The position numbers and the translations under genes are program-made. From positions 24,179,090-24,243,089 of the forward strand of contig OY741265.1 of NCBI GenBank assembly GCA_963514095.1: a stretch of 64,000 nt of DNA, written 5' to 3'. This document shows, piece after piece, positions 1-11,993 of the stretch (its first letter is position 1; each line of letters begins with the position of its first letter). The notes under the pieces are model-generated. The model had not been told where the DNA came from. It worked only from the letters and a program-made list of their open reading frames with translations, and searched no databases. The DNA comes from Eutrigla gurnardus (lineage: Eukaryota; Chordata; Actinopteri; Perciformes; Triglidae).

Positions 1-211
1 CCGTCCACACCGCCGGGATCCATGTTAGAAAGGAGGGTGCACACACAAGAAGGGAAGCACACACACATTCACATTATTTTTTCATGAAATAAACACATTC
101 CCAGCTCATAAAACACGGCGCGGTCGAAACGTGCGTGTTATCTGCGAAGCCTGCCAGCGCGGCGTCGATATAAACGTTGCGGAGAGCAGAGGACAGATTT
201 AGCACACCTAC

Positions 212-228
212 CTCACTGGTCTTGACAT
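212..228 (-). CDS. nucks1: NUCKS1 first coding exon (partial gene)
   Basis: On the minus strand an ATG at 228-226 opens a 17-nt coding stretch reading M-S-R-P-V followed by AG, and then a splice donor GTAGGT (from 211 down). NUCKS1, a nuclear chromatin-associated casein-kinase/CDK substrate, begins MSRPVRNRK, and as I recall its first coding exon also ends after two bases of the second Arg codon, so residues and phase agree. A 5' UTR of about 250 nt, pyrimidine-rich just before the ATG, would run up to the CCAAT promoter near 500. The remaining exons would lie left of the window. RAD51AP1 starts similarly but with M-V-R-P-V. The match is only six residues plus the splice site, so the name is a strong inference and not proof. 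Confidence 0.55.
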
Positions 229-439
229 TTTGCAGGAATACTGTAGAGGTTAGGGATGTAAGAAAGGGGGGAGAAGAATAAGCACGGGGGGAAAGAAATA
301 TAGGTTCCCGCTCTGCAAACCACCGAGGGGGAGCGAGGTTGGTGCACAACTCCACCGTCCGAGCTAGCGCGTGAAAATAAAAGTACGGCAGCGACTTGTT
401 CTCCAGACGCAATTATTCTTATTTTTTTTACCTTCAGCT

Positions 440-660
440 ACTCAAAATGGTGAATAAAACAAACTGAAACTGCAGCCTGTGTGCAACCAAACCCACGGCC
501 TTGAAGGGTGGGTCCTCGAGGACAGGTACCGCCCCTACGGGGCCCTGAGAGGAGCAGCGCGGCTCCGCGCTCCTCTCATTGGCTGATTTGAACGACGACC
601 GCGCTTCCTATTGGCTGCTCCGGCTGCACGTTAGAACATTTTTAGCATACAGCCCCCCGC
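440..660 (-). promoter_or_regulatory. CpG-rich CCAAT promoter of the nucks1-like gene
   Basis: A CpG-rich block holds two ATTGGC sites at 578-583 and 610-615, which read GCCAAT on the minus strand. They lie 32 bp apart, about three helical turns, a spacing typical of paired NF-Y sites. A GC-rich inverted repeat (547-577) sits just downstream in the minus direction. No TATA box stands out, as expected for a CpG-island housekeeping promoter. Both CCAAT boxes point towards the minus-strand ATG at 228, placing the start site near 480-520 (inference). The plus-strand side (660-860) shows no exon, so bidirectional use is not supported. Confidence 0.5.
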
Positions 661-2257
661 CTCCGTTAGCAGGCTCGGTTGAATCAGCACTGTTAAGAAA
701 ACAAAAAGAGGCCCTCAGGTTGGCTACAAACATTGAATTCAGCGGGTCCCAAATGATCATAAAGCAACAATTTAATCAATCAAGAGCTCGTGCACAAACG
801 TCATGTGTATACGTAGTGGTCGAATGTGTTTCAGGAAGCTTACTATGGCATTGCAGATAGTGAGACTAACCTCCTGCCCACCTGGCAGACTGCTGCAGCA
901 TGAGATGCAGGTAGAAGTTGCATAGCATTACAACTCTACAGCCTATATATTATTTACACGTTACACAGTTTATTCCAGTGATAGATTTCATATAATTAGC
1001 ACATCTTAAAAACATCTTAAGACTATTGAAAATCTATAAATGTATTTCAAAATTTCGAATTGCCTCAAATGATTACACAAACCGCCGAAAATGCTGCCCT
1101 CATATCATGTTCAGTATCCTAAACTGAACCACGATAATCCAGACCAAATGGGTCAGCATGTCATTCAGGTCTGGCTTCATGACCCTGTTCCTGGGTTAAT
1201 GTACAAATGTACAAAACCCGGATTCTTTACATGGTGACCACCTGGATTTGCGGTCAAAACAAAAAGTGTTCGCTTTGTGAAAGTACACATATGGCTAGCC
1301 TCCACAACTGAATCACATGGGGTTTAAAGATCAACACCTACAAACTCGACCAGACCTCTGGTCTGTTTTATGTTGACTTTTCTAATGTAAGAGGTTTTCA
1401 GTCAGATACTGTTTACATACTTCTGATAATGAGGTTTCCGAACATGCCAATGTTAGCGTGGAGCGTCCATTGGTTTTCACATAATAGTACACATGCTTCC
1501 TGCTTTCCCATTGGTCAGAGCAGCTACGTCTTCGCTCATTCACTATAGCCTGATGAACATGCAGCTTCTTTCTGAATTTCCTTCAAACTCAGTTCCTCTC
1601 AAAGTAAGACACTAGACCCAAAGCAGGTAAATAGGCCATCTTCTTAAGGGTGATTCAGTATTTATCAGTCTGGATGGCAACATGCTAGCTGTAATTACAA
1701 CCAAGCATTTTCTAAAGCTCTTATATAGCCAGTGGTGGGAAGTTTACTCAATTACTCGATGGCCCCACGATATAATATCATGAAAATGCTTAAGTCACAC
1801 TACAATCTTATTGCCATTTCAAACATGTGCGATGATTTGCGATCCTGAGTATGACATACTGTATATTGCGATTATTTTTAAAAATGTTTCCTTTTTATTC
1901 AATGGCAACATGCAGGGTCGGTCTCTCTTTTTTTTTTTTATCTAATAAGAAGTTTTCACTTTGATCATGTCGATAATTTTTATTGCAGCAAAATGGGTTT
2001 ATCAGTCAAGCAGACAGATGGACCAACACTGTCAGAAAAACTCATACACACACGCATCACCTGACAAACTGATCTGACTGTTATTACAGTTTCAACAATA
2101 ACTGCACCAGAAAAAAACTCAGCATCATCTTAGGAATAAAACAGCAATTTTTCATCTAAAGGTCATCCAAACAAATATTGATATATATACATATATTGTT
2201 ATTTTTTTCAGCATCAGTCCTGATCATAGCTATTAAATATAAATTCATTTCAGGATT
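661..2257. other. No gene seen
   Basis: AT-rich unique-looking sequence. No ORF has a recognisable family signature. A stretch near 1,729-1,745 (GTGGGAAGTTTACTCAATTA) resembles the worn end of the dispersed 'agtaaaagtac' teleost repeat. Confidence 0.5.
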
Positions 2258-2261
2258 TTAA

Positions 2262-3508
2262 CCCTTAAAATGCCAGTTTCTGTACATAGTGCCACTGTTT
2301 TTTTTATGAAAACCCCCCCCACAAAACATGAATTATTTTCCATGTACTTCATGTAAACTGGTCACAATGGTCACACAATCACAGGGATATGTCAATGATT
2401 AGCAACAATATTGATTTTGATGCATTATTATTTTTTGTGTAGTGTCAGATTTAAAAAACAGCTCACACTGTGACCCTGACCGTGTCAAAAAAAATGCCAT
2501 AGAATTCTTATATTATAACATTTTTAGTCATTTTTTAAAATCAGCATCAGTCCTGATCATAACTATTAAATATGCATTAATTTTTTTATTTTTTTATTTC
2601 AATACTAAAAAAAAAGCATGAAACTGAATGAATGAAAAATATGGTCATGCAATATACACCCCTACAAATATGCACACATCCTCACCCCCCCCCCCCCCCC
2701 CCCCACACACATGCACACACACACACAAACACACACACACACACACACACACATACGCACACACACACACTCTCTCTCTCTGACATATTTTTCCACAACA
2801 CACACATCATCTGAGTTGAAAATATTTGCTCCAATGTCTAGCAGTGCTCAAAAACACATGGAGGAACTATTGAATCATGTGTTTTCCCTATATCCCAAAA
2901 AAATGGGAAAATGGCCCAATGTTGGAATGTTGGAAAAGTAAAAACTACAATTTTGAAGTCTTGACTTCAGAATGAAAGCCTCAAAAGAGAGATTGCATGA
3001 GTTTATGCTGTAATGCTGTGGGATCAAAAATGGTAGTTTTTCTTGCAAGTGGGATATTGTTCTACTAAATTGCTGAGTCAGATTTGTGTTTACAAATATA
3101 AAACTGCATAAAAAATAAAAATGCATCACAGATTTCTCCAAATACCCAGACCACTCTCTTCCATCCATATCTACACACCCACATCATTTTTGTTGCATAC
3201 ATGTATTCCACTGGCCTGCTATGATCTGTAGTACAACAGACACTGAATCTTTGGAAAAAGGAGGAATTTCCTCTGTGGTTCCCAAAATAGGAAAATGGCT
3301 TTATCTGGTGGAAAATAGTAAAAACTATAATTTTACAACAAAGTCTAGAATGACAGAAAAGAACAATGACTGTGTGCTGCATTGGCCCTGGGGTCAAAAA
3401 TGACAGTTATAATGGGTTTCAATGAGCATGGCATATGCATTAACACAGCCAAAACGATCGTAAAAATAAAAAGGAAAAGGACAAAAAAGTCCCCAAGGGT
3501 CCCTAGGG
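2262..3508. mobile_element. TTAA-flanked piggyBac-like non-autonomous element
   Basis: The segment begins CCCTTAAAATGCC and ends GGGTCCCTAGGG and is flanked on both sides by TTAA (2258-2261 and 3509-3512). TTAA duplication plus CCCT/AGGG termini are the piggyBac hallmark. No transposase is visible. Inside, two related blocks (about 2880-2990 and 3280-3390) share the ...GGAAAATGGC... core, so part of the element is an imperfect internal duplication. A 40-bp direct repeat (2208-2250 and 2541-2579) crosses the left boundary, which makes the exact left end less certain. Confidence 0.4.
2685..2782. repeat. Poly-C tract followed by (CA)n and (TC)n
   Basis: About 20 consecutive C (2685-2704) run into an interrupted (CA)n to 2770 and then a short (TC)n. 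ORFs predicted across it are pure His/Thr low complexity and not genes. Confidence 0.9.
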
Positions 3509-3512
3509 TTAA

Positions 3513-3650
3513 GTAGAATTTTGAGTATTTATTTAATTATTTTATTTAGTTTAGTTTTTACTTTTACTCCCTACATTTAAAATATATATATAATTTTTCT
3601 ACTACTTTCTACTCCTCACATTTTCAAAACAGACTTTAATTTTGCACCCA
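3513..3650. repeat. Relic of a dispersed AT-rich teleost repeat
   Basis: Contains the degenerate phrase TTTACTTTTACTCCCTACAT found in a very common fish interspersed repeat. Too worn to set borders or orientation. Confidence 0.3.
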
Positions 3651-3765
3651 GATCCGAATCCACGGATCCGAATCCAAGGATCCGAATCCAATGATCTGAA
3701 TCCAAGGATCGGAATCCAAGGCCCCTCTTGCCGTGAGGCGACAGTGCTAACCGCTGTGTAGACCA
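3651..3765 (-). repeat. 14-bp minisatellite (5 units) grown from a SINE B-box, plus SINE head remnant
   Basis: Five tandem 14-bp units of the form GATCCGAATCCAAG occupy 3651-3720 exactly. They run directly into CTCTTGCCGTGAGGCGACAG and GTGCTAACC, the minus-strand head of the teleost SINE seen intact at 44,249-44,630. In that SINE the equivalent position holds the tRNA-like B-box (GGAATCGAACCCAGGACC on this strand). The array is therefore best read as an expansion of the B-box segment of a truncated SINE. Confidence 0.6.
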
Positions 3766-4335
3766 AATGATAAGATCAAATCTTATATATTAATTCAAAC
3801 TAAAATTACACAATTATTGTTTTGGCTGGACTAGTTGACTCAAATATTTCACTACTAAATTAAAAAAAAAAGCTAAGAAAGGGACAAAATTTGACTACAA
3901 AAGAATGTAAAGACTTTTTGTCGATTAAATCTGGACTAAAACAATGAAGGACATTGCTTGGGACTTGGACTTACTTGTGACTTGCAAAACAATGACTTGG
4001 TTTCCAACAGACAGTAAAATACATGTTTCCCATCATGTTAACTGTCACTTCAACTTAGTTTTTGCCTTGTATAGGTCTCCAAACAAGTATTTCCACTTAA
4101 ATCAAAGTTGCTCAGGGGACATGACATTGAAATTGTTACAGAAATATCGAGTCGTGCTGCAACAATCGTTTGTTGAAAATTCCAGTTGAGGTTTGGTGGC
4201 TCGACGTGGAAGTAACCTTTGTTTTTTAGGCTTATTGAATTTCAGGTCCACCCACTCGTGTGGTGAGTTCGAGTAGGTTCTGCTGTCAAATTATAGGCTG
4301 AGGGCTCGTTTGGAATGTGAGTTGTTCCCATCATG

Positions 4336-4336
<1 letters not shown>
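3766..4336. other. No gene seen
   Basis: AT-rich unique-looking sequence without recognised coding or repeat signature. Confidence 0.5.
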
Positions 4337-4372
<36 letters not shown>

Positions 4373-4390
4373 GGTATGTGTGTGTGTGTG
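4337..4390. repeat. (TG)n microsatellite
   Basis: Interrupted TG repeat of about 54 bp. Confidence 0.95.
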
Positions 4391-5334
4391 GCTGCTGAAT
4401 CCTGATCATAAATATGAAACATTGCTCTGTAATTAAGGAGTTGTGCTCAAGACACGATACAATGTGTGTTAAACCGCCTGCATTGTCCCTGTGTGTCTGT
4501 TGGTTTGTCTGTCTCTTGCTTCTTCCACATCAGACAGACTCCATGTCTCTGTGCTCAGGGATGATGCTTGAATGAGGAGCAGGTATGTTGCCATGGCAAC
4601 CGGGGAAGTGACTCTCGCCTCTCTTTTCATGGCTCCACAGTTGCCTCTGCATCATCCTTCATTCCGAGTTCAGCGTATTTCAGCTGCTACAATAAACAAC
4701 GTCCTTGAACCTGTTTATAGCACACCTCTGGGATTCGACGGCTGATTCAGTGTGCCCCATCCATGTCCGTCAGGTAGGGAGCGGTACTGGCATGTCGCTA
4801 AAAAGTGAGATTACACAGTGTCCATGCATCAGATTTTAAAGTAATCATTTGTTTTATTCACTATCTCCATTTGACACCCAACTGTTGAGGTGTGAAACAG
4901 GTTGATTTACGTTTGTGATAAAAGGTTGAGTAGCAGACATCATCAGTTGGCAGAGCGCCACACCATTTACTCACCTGTGTAGCACTGCCACCTTGTGGCC
5001 TATATGTTAAACTGCAATGCAGCAAGGGGAAAGGCCTGCAAATCCAACCTCATTTAACCTAGATTTATATTTACAGACGAGTTGAGACAATTGAAAGTTT
5101 CTGGTTCTTTTTCCAGCCAGCACTGAGTACGTTTTAGTTTTTGAGTGTTTGTATGACAAGACGGAGGACGAATGAAAGGGATAGCCAACATAAAGCTCCT
5201 GTGCTTCTTTTCAACATTTGTTTAATCTCCAAAAAATGCATTCATATAATCTGTGTGCAAAGATTTTGGTATCTGAAGCGTTCTGGTTTGTAGCTCAAGT
5301 CGTATTGACGAATCTCGTTGGAGCTGGCTTCAAC
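4391..5334. other. No gene seen
   Basis: Mixed-composition sequence; no exon or repeat signature recognised. Confidence 0.5.
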
Positions 5335-5640
5335 CTCCAGTTCTGAAAAGTGAAGACAAATCTCAGTGCGTTAAACTTGCGTTCTCTCTACTGACAATCA
5401 GGCGGCTCCTCTGGTGGCAAAGAGAAGTCTGATTGCATGGATGCAAGTTTATGACAAAATGACCCTACTTCTCATGATTTATTATCTCAGTAAACATTGT
5501 AAACATGAGTTTTATGGTCTCAATCTCTTGTTTCAGTCTTCTTCAATACAGCACGATGTCCATATAGTCAATTATGCTCCATTTAGAGTCATAAAGCAGC
5601 TTGAGGGCGGCTACACCAGTACTTCTGATATATAGCTCCT
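5335..5640 (-). repeat. Dispersed teleost repeat 'F1', reverse copy
   Basis: In reverse orientation this copy carries the family core: a phrase complementary to GTTTACTGAGATAATAAAT, the ATCATGCTGTATTGAAGAAG block and the ATGGACCATAA-type block. Related copies lie at 7,680-8,040, 15,640-15,815, 47,060-48,010 and 62,820-63,035. No ORF or clear terminal repeats are visible; the label F1 is local to this annotation. Confidence 0.6.
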
Positions 5641-5817
5641 TTTCGGCTTATCATCGTTATCAGACTGATAACTGATGTGTTCTGAGATTGTAGTGTGTTG
5701 AACTCTACTGGACCAGGCAAACACCATTCTTCAAATGACATTGCCACATTTGATGGTTGGATGATGATGGTGGATAGCGGTGCATACTTGAATTGTACTG
5801 TACAAATGGTAACATTT

Positions 5818-5945
5818 TGGAGTCCTTGCTTAAGTATATCCATTTTTTGCTACTTAATATGAACTATTGTTTTTACTCCAATACATCTATTTGACAACTA
5901 CTTATGTTTCAGATTCATATTTAACATAATGAATTAAACAAAATC
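5818..5945. repeat. Relic of the 'acttaagta' teleost repeat
   Basis: Shows CTTAAGTATA, TTTTACTCCAATACATCTAT and TTGACAACTACTTATG in the order typical of a very common fish interspersed repeat. It is degenerate. Confidence 0.45.
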
Positions 5946-6600
5946 ATTCTTAAAGATTAAATCATTGGTTTTCAACGTTTTTGGCTTGTGACTCATAAAA
6001 AACAATCCTGTGCGTTTTATGTTTCAGATGTCTAGTTGTTAGAAAGTTATTTCCAGTAGTAAGTCTTGAGAATGTATTTCATTTTATAGTAAGTATTTAA
6101 ATCTATCTCCATCTCTACAACAGTAAAATGCTATGTACACTTTGTTGCTAACATTATAATAGTGTCAGAAGTTATATGACCCCAATCTTGAATCCACCTG
6201 CAGCTGTCACCAGCTTCGGCAAGCTTTATTGATATATTTGATCTCTGCTTTCCTTCATATTTTATTTTTATTTACCCCTCCTCTCTCTATCAAATTCTGC
6301 TGCTCATGTCTTGTCAGCTAATTAATGTCAGATATGAACTACTACTATATATTGGCTTTATGACTCCCATTAACTTTCGAAATAATCATATAATCAAAGG
6401 AATTGCGGGGCACTACGCAAAATAATCATGAGGATGAATGTATTTTTTAATCACAGCTACAAATCATTGATCCATGTCGTTCATAACTGTACTTTTAATT
6501 TGATCATCTTTGTCTGTAAGCTACAGCACAACAAATACGAGATAACAACAATAGACACATGTTGTCTATATGCATTTTCTGTAATATAATGTGTCCGTGT

Positions 6601-7130
6601 ACATGAGGACAGGTGTCAAAAGTACTGACATTCTGTACTCAAGTAGAAGTACAGATACTTGTGTTCAAAAAGAAAGTAGAAGTACTGATTCAACTTCTTT
6701 AAAGTGGTACTCCATAGCATTTTCATCTATTAAATTGTCTTTTAAGTTTCTATCTCTGAAAGAGTGAGTTAAATAAAAAAAAAAAAATAGTATAAAGGTG
6801 ATTGAACACATGACCCACTAATTAAAGTGCTTGTACTCTGCTTTGTCCAGAAATAGGTTCTCCGTGTCTGTGAGGCAAAACGAGGATCATGATTGACGTC
6901 ATACAGTCAACACTGTTTGGTTTCCAAAGGAACTCTGGGAGATGAGGTCCCAGAAGCTCGCCTGCAGTTACATCTACTGCCAAAGAGGCCGCTAGAAGCA
7001 ACGTATCTCAAATCTTACAGTACAACTTTAATCAAGTAAAATTGAAAAAGTACGGGCTCAGAAATGTACTCCAAGTAGAAAGTAAAACGTATCTCTATGA
7101 AGGATATTTTCTACTGGCTTACTGAATCTT
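6601..7130. repeat. 'agtaaaagtac' teleost repeat split by a TTAA-flanked insertion
   Basis: Left part (6601-6698) reads CAGGTGTCAAAAGTACTGAC and CTCAAGTAGAAGTACAGATA. The right part (7032-7130) resumes with TCAAGTAAAATTGAAAAAGT and ACTCCAAGTAGAAAGTAAAA. The two halves join sensibly if the insertion at 6703-7027 is removed. Confidence 0.5.
6703..7027. mobile_element. MITE with TTAA target duplication (325 bp)
   Basis: Begins AGTGGTACT and ends AGTACAACT, which are near-perfect inverted complements, and is flanked by TTAA at 6699-6702 and 7028-7031. No coding capacity. TTAA duplication fits piggyBac or Kolobok machinery; it interrupts an older repeat. Confidence 0.55.
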
Positions 7131-7679
7131 GCGTCATATTAATAACAACAAAAATTATAATTTGGCTCTATGAACTTTTGAGCCAAATGGACTCAAATAA
7201 AGGTCATCTGAACTTCTACAATTACATGACTTCATGTGCAGATGACGTTTTTGATAAGATGAAAAGCTAATGAGTGAGCTGACATCTTCTTGCCAATTAG
7301 TTAACACCTTTATTATTTACAAATAAAGTTCTGTTTAATCCTTTACTTCAGTGAAAGTACTGATACAACAATGTAAAAAGTGTTATAAGCAAAATGTATG
7401 AAATTGACTTAAATTCTGCAGAAAATGCCCCATGTCCGCTCTATTACAATAAATGACCTTAGATCATCATACTGGTGCATCATTGTGTAGCAGTACTATA
7501 GTAAGTGAGGGGGAGCTGGTTTTAACTATAGTATATATTTGTGTCCAGTGGTTCCCAACCACTGCAGTAAACGTAGTCATGGTGACGTCACCCATTGTTT
7601 TGTGGGCGATGGTTTTGAAGCCTTCATTCATAATTTCAGCTGTCATCATCTAGGATTTTGGCCGTCGCCATCTTGGAAT
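7131..7679. other. No gene seen
   Basis: Scattered fragments of the same 'agtaaaagtac' repeat (about 7,320-7,395); otherwise nothing recognised. Confidence 0.4.
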
Positions 7680-8040
7680 TTTTCCAGTGAATGGAAGTGA
7701 CCATATTGATTATTAATTGCAGAAGAGCAACTGCCGGATCTGATGAACACAAGCAGCAGAGCGGCGCCCCCTAGCAGCAACCGTAGCTTCATAATTCAAG
7801 GTGGTAATAATTCATTGGTAGCGTCGTAGCGAAGGGACTGAAGGCCGTGGTCACAAGGTAGCAATGCCCTAAATCATACCCTGCTTTACTGTCTATTTGT
7901 CTCTGAATGGACCATAATTTACTAAATCAACATCATGCTGTATTGGTGAAAGACTTGAAACACACGATTGAGACCATTCATTTTTACGATGTTTAGTGAG
8001 ATTATAAATCAAGTGAGAAGACTTCTTTTGCAACCAGTGG
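7680..8040 (+). repeat. Dispersed teleost repeat 'F1', forward copy
   Basis: Contains AGCAGCAGAGCGGCGCCCCC, ACCCTGCTTTACTGTCTATT, GAATGGACCATAATTTACTA, ATCATGCTGTATTGGTGAAA and GATGTTTAGTGAG in family order, making this one of the longest copies in the window. Non-coding. Confidence 0.6.
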
Positions 8041-8214
8041 ACACAACTGCTTCTATTCATAACAATGTGGTGTATTTTATAAGCATATGTTTTTTTGTAA
8101 TAACATATGTAAACATGTTGTAGTTAATTTATAACTATCAAATAGGGCTGCCAGATAAATATTGTGTTTTAGAAAGTCTTTTTTAGAAAGATTCCTTCCT
8201 CTGAAATATGGAGT

Positions 8215-8310
8215 AGAAGTATAATGGAATGGAATAATAATGGAAAAAGTAAAGTACAACTTCACTCAAAATTGTACTTAAGAAAAGCACTTGAGTAAAA
8301 ACGGTCCTGT
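8215..8310. repeat. Relic of the 'agtaaaagtac' repeat
   Basis: AAAAAGTAAAGTACAACTTC and CACTTGAGTAAAAACG match the end of this common fish repeat. Confidence 0.4.
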
Positions 8311-9408
8311 CATGAACACAACGTGAGTAAAGGGTGAAAATGTCAAGCCAGAGTTGATGATTGTTGGAATGACTGACCAAGATAGTTTTGATGACTTATT
8401 TTGTTTCTGTTGAGTTTGAATGAAATTGTTTCAATGATCAACGCCCGAAATGAACAGAATTAATTTCTGTCAATGGAGCTTTGAGCATGTAAAAACTGCA
8501 GACAAAGATGGTTTTTATGAGTTTTATTTTGTTGCTGTCGAGTTTGAAGTGTTAGAAAGATCATCCAGGTAAAGTCCTGTTGTCTGACTGGAGTCTGTTT
8601 GCTTTGAAAGGAAGAGCATATTAACTTTATGTTTTGTACAATACTAAATACTTTAAATTTCAATATGTGTCACAGCATTGCACTGGAATAGTGTGAGAAA
8701 CTGCTGATCAGAGCTAGAAATGATAAACACCCACTTCAGACAAAAGCCAGATGTTATAGTGTTTTTGTCCAGAAAAGTGGCTTAATTGTTACTCAGAATC
8801 CATGGAAAATACAGAGTGAGTGGAAATATCCAAACCATTTTACATTTAACAAGTCCTCCTCACTTCACTCTTCCTCCTGAAGAGGGCAATACAGGACTGC
8901 ACTCGGCCCGCAGTATAATTGGATCACAGCTCTGGAGAGTAGAACACGATGCTGATTCCAGTAGAGCGCTGGATGCCTGCTGGACAAATGTTTGACTCTG
9001 TAGCTCTGTAGCTCTGTCTCTCTGCGTGTGAATGTCTGATTAAAACGTCTCTTGACCTGGCTGTGATACTCTCGGTTGGTGAACTCACTGTTTGACAGTG
9101 TGCAAACAACAGAGAGAAACGGAAGAGAGAGAGAAAAAAAAGGCAACAGGGTTAAGAAGTTCCCTAAACGAAGCTCCTATTCAAAGGCTTATCGTGCCTC
9201 CTGGCACAATGATTGTTCTTACACATCATCCTCCACCACTTTGGAGTTGATTCCCTCATTTTCTCCGCTCTGTTCTCAGATGAGTAGCTGCAGGCGCCGC
9301 TGTGGATAAGTGGAGCAAGAAATACAGGGAGTATGAGGGAGATAGATGGAGAGGAGAGGCCGTGCTGCTTAACTCAATTCTTAACTCAGTGATTTATGTA
9401 AACACGTG

Positions 9409-9411
<3 letters not shown>
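8311..9411. other. No gene seen
   Basis: Only short random ORFs; no domain, splice architecture or repeat recognised. Confidence 0.5.

Positions 9412-9473
<62 letters not shown>
9412..9473. repeat. (CA)n microsatellite, about 31 units
   Basis: Uninterrupted CA dinucleotide repeat of about 62 bp, long enough to be polymorphic. Confidence 0.95.
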
Positions 9474-9474
<1 letters not shown>

Positions 9475-11954
9475 CCTGGCCCGGTCTACCGACTCCTGAT
9501 TAGATTGCTCCTGTCAGATCAATCCTCAACCATCATGATTTAAAGGATCGGTTCTCTAACAAACAAGCATATTTAATCCACAAGCATGCGATCGCTGTTT
9601 CCATAGGAACTATTCCTTTTGTAGGAAGTAGTTCCAGTGAAATCTGGTAAAATTCAGGGCAGTGCCTTTGTTTTTCCTCGCTGTCAAAAGTCTTTCCATC
9701 TCTTTGCTTGTCTCGTTGCTCTCTGAATAAATCTTGCTCTCCTGAATCTTAATCGCTCCGCATTCATCAGAACACCCTTGTTTCCTTATTGTTCCCAAAT
9801 AAAGACGGTTCAAGGCAGACGTTTCAATCTGTCATAACAGGACAAAAAGCAAATGGGATTGTGGATGATTGCAGAAAATATGTACATATGAATGCAACTG
9901 GTATGATTTTGGAAGTGTGAATGCGATCGCAGGAGTAAAATCCTAGATAGGCTACAAACTAACCCCAGTCACAGGAGTGTGAGTTTACACAACAACGCTA
10001 TGAAGTCGGGCTAGTCGACTTTTAGTCTCATATAGCCACTTGTTAGCAACAACCTTTTAAAAGACATGTATCGGCCTCCAAAGTCATGTCAAAGTTTTTT
10101 ATTGTCAAGATGTTAAAATCTTATAAGCTTGTGTTAACCAACAAACTCAGACTTCGAGACGATGGAGCAAAAAAGCTGACTTCGGGTTTCAGGAGTGTTT
10201 GTTTTCCTCAATGTTTATGTTTTTGGTCAAATGCCTGAAAAACGGTCCGAGGTTAACATAAACATAAGAGATTTTAACATTTCGTTTTATGACGTAAAAT
10301 ATGTCCGTTAATCAAAAACTTGTGAATTTTTAAGCTTTCATGCATGGCTAAAAGGGACTACAAAACGTCATCACTAAAACTCTAGTCAGCCTTTAGCTTG
10401 AACAGTTTACAGACGAGTGGTGGTGCCCTGAAGTCATGTGACCATGCTGTAGTTTGTTTATAGCTCTTTACTACACTGATTGCATTCTTGCAGCACACTT
10501 ATTCATCTTATTATAAGATCTTATTCTCTGCAATAATTCAAATCTCAAAGTAAAATACTACAGCACTGCAGTCATCTAATTCTTTCATTCATTTTCAAGC
10601 AAAATTCAAGCAAATACACCCCCCCCCCCCCCCCCCCCCTTCTCAAAATCATTGTGTCTATATGTGAAAATATTTACCTGTATCTGTAAACATATCTGTA
10701 TTATTCACTGAACCTGAATAACAGAATCTGTTTCTGGAAAAACCCTTTAATGTCCATTACGAGACAGACTGATATCTCACAACAACTTTAGTTGAGTATA
10801 AATGTTTATCAATTATTATGTTTGCATGTCTGAAGTGGCTATCTTACAATCTTTTTCACCTTATATTTATTAACCTTATGCATTCTAAGTTAAGGGCTGC
10901 TCTACAGTGTATGCAAATTCAATTACATACCCCAGCACATACATTTATGTATCAACATATTTCAAATACTAAACAAAATAAAACTTTCATTATCACTGTC
11001 CTATTCTACATAAAATGTCAGGATTTCCTGCCTTCGCCCCCATGTTTTATAGCTGATCGACCATGAAAGTAACAAATATTTTACATAGCAAAGCAAGTAC
11101 TTTCCTATCTATTGCTGTTGTCAGACATGTGAGATACACTCTTCAGTGTAATAGTCAAAAAAACAAAAAAAACTAAAATATGGAGAGAAAATGGAAGAAG
11201 GAGTGAAAGTTCTATTTACAGCGCCGGAGAGCGAGCGGGCTAAGAAACCGTGACGTGTTCTGTCTCCCCGTCCATCAATCTCATCCGCTCGGTTTCAGCA
11301 CCATGGACAGCACTGCTCCTACGCACGCTTCCACTAATTTAGCCATTCACCATTTCGTCTATTCGTCCATAATCTATTCATCCTGTCAACCGACTGGATC
11401 GGACTTTTCAACTGACGGCGGTCCTGATGCTGTTGCTTCATAGACACATGTTTTCTGGTTTTGATTTCGTCCTTCAGTAAAAACCACTCAGCGGAGCGCT
11501 GGTTGAGCTTTTCATCTGGCGTGAAGGCCGGCTAATGAGAATATCTGAATAGGTCTAGACTGTGGAAAGCTTCACCATTCACGCAGGGGCTTCTGGCTGA
11601 CTGTAGTGGGTCAGTCAGTCTGTGGTGATGCAGGAGCAGAAGAAATGGAATGAATAGAGCCCTGAGCTGCTTTCTCTGAGGAAAAAGTGGCGTAAACACG
11701 ATATTTGTAAACAAAATGAAAGATGAAACGGTGGCTCCCCCCGTGTTTGACTGAAGTTTCATTATCAGCCCTTGATGCCAGAGGATCCTAACATTTGTTG
11801 GGTTTAAAGGTTGGAAGAAAACTAAGAGCGAGGCGAGAACTGTGTTCTTGACAATTCCCCACTCTCTCCCCGAACAGAGATGTGCTGACAGAAATGTAAA
11901 TAGGCCCGACATTAGTATTCAGCCGCCATCCCATATTCTGTTTTTGTGTCTACG

Positions 11955-11956
<2 letters not shown>
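9474..11956. other. No gene seen; one poly-C tract
   Basis: About 2.5 kb without recognisable coding or mobile sequence. A run of 21 C lies at 10,619-10,639. Confidence 0.5.

Positions 11957-11993
<37 letters not shown>

Noticed and set aside
2632..2941. Two ORFs over the CA repeat
   Set aside because: They are His/Thr readings of a microsatellite and have no domain.
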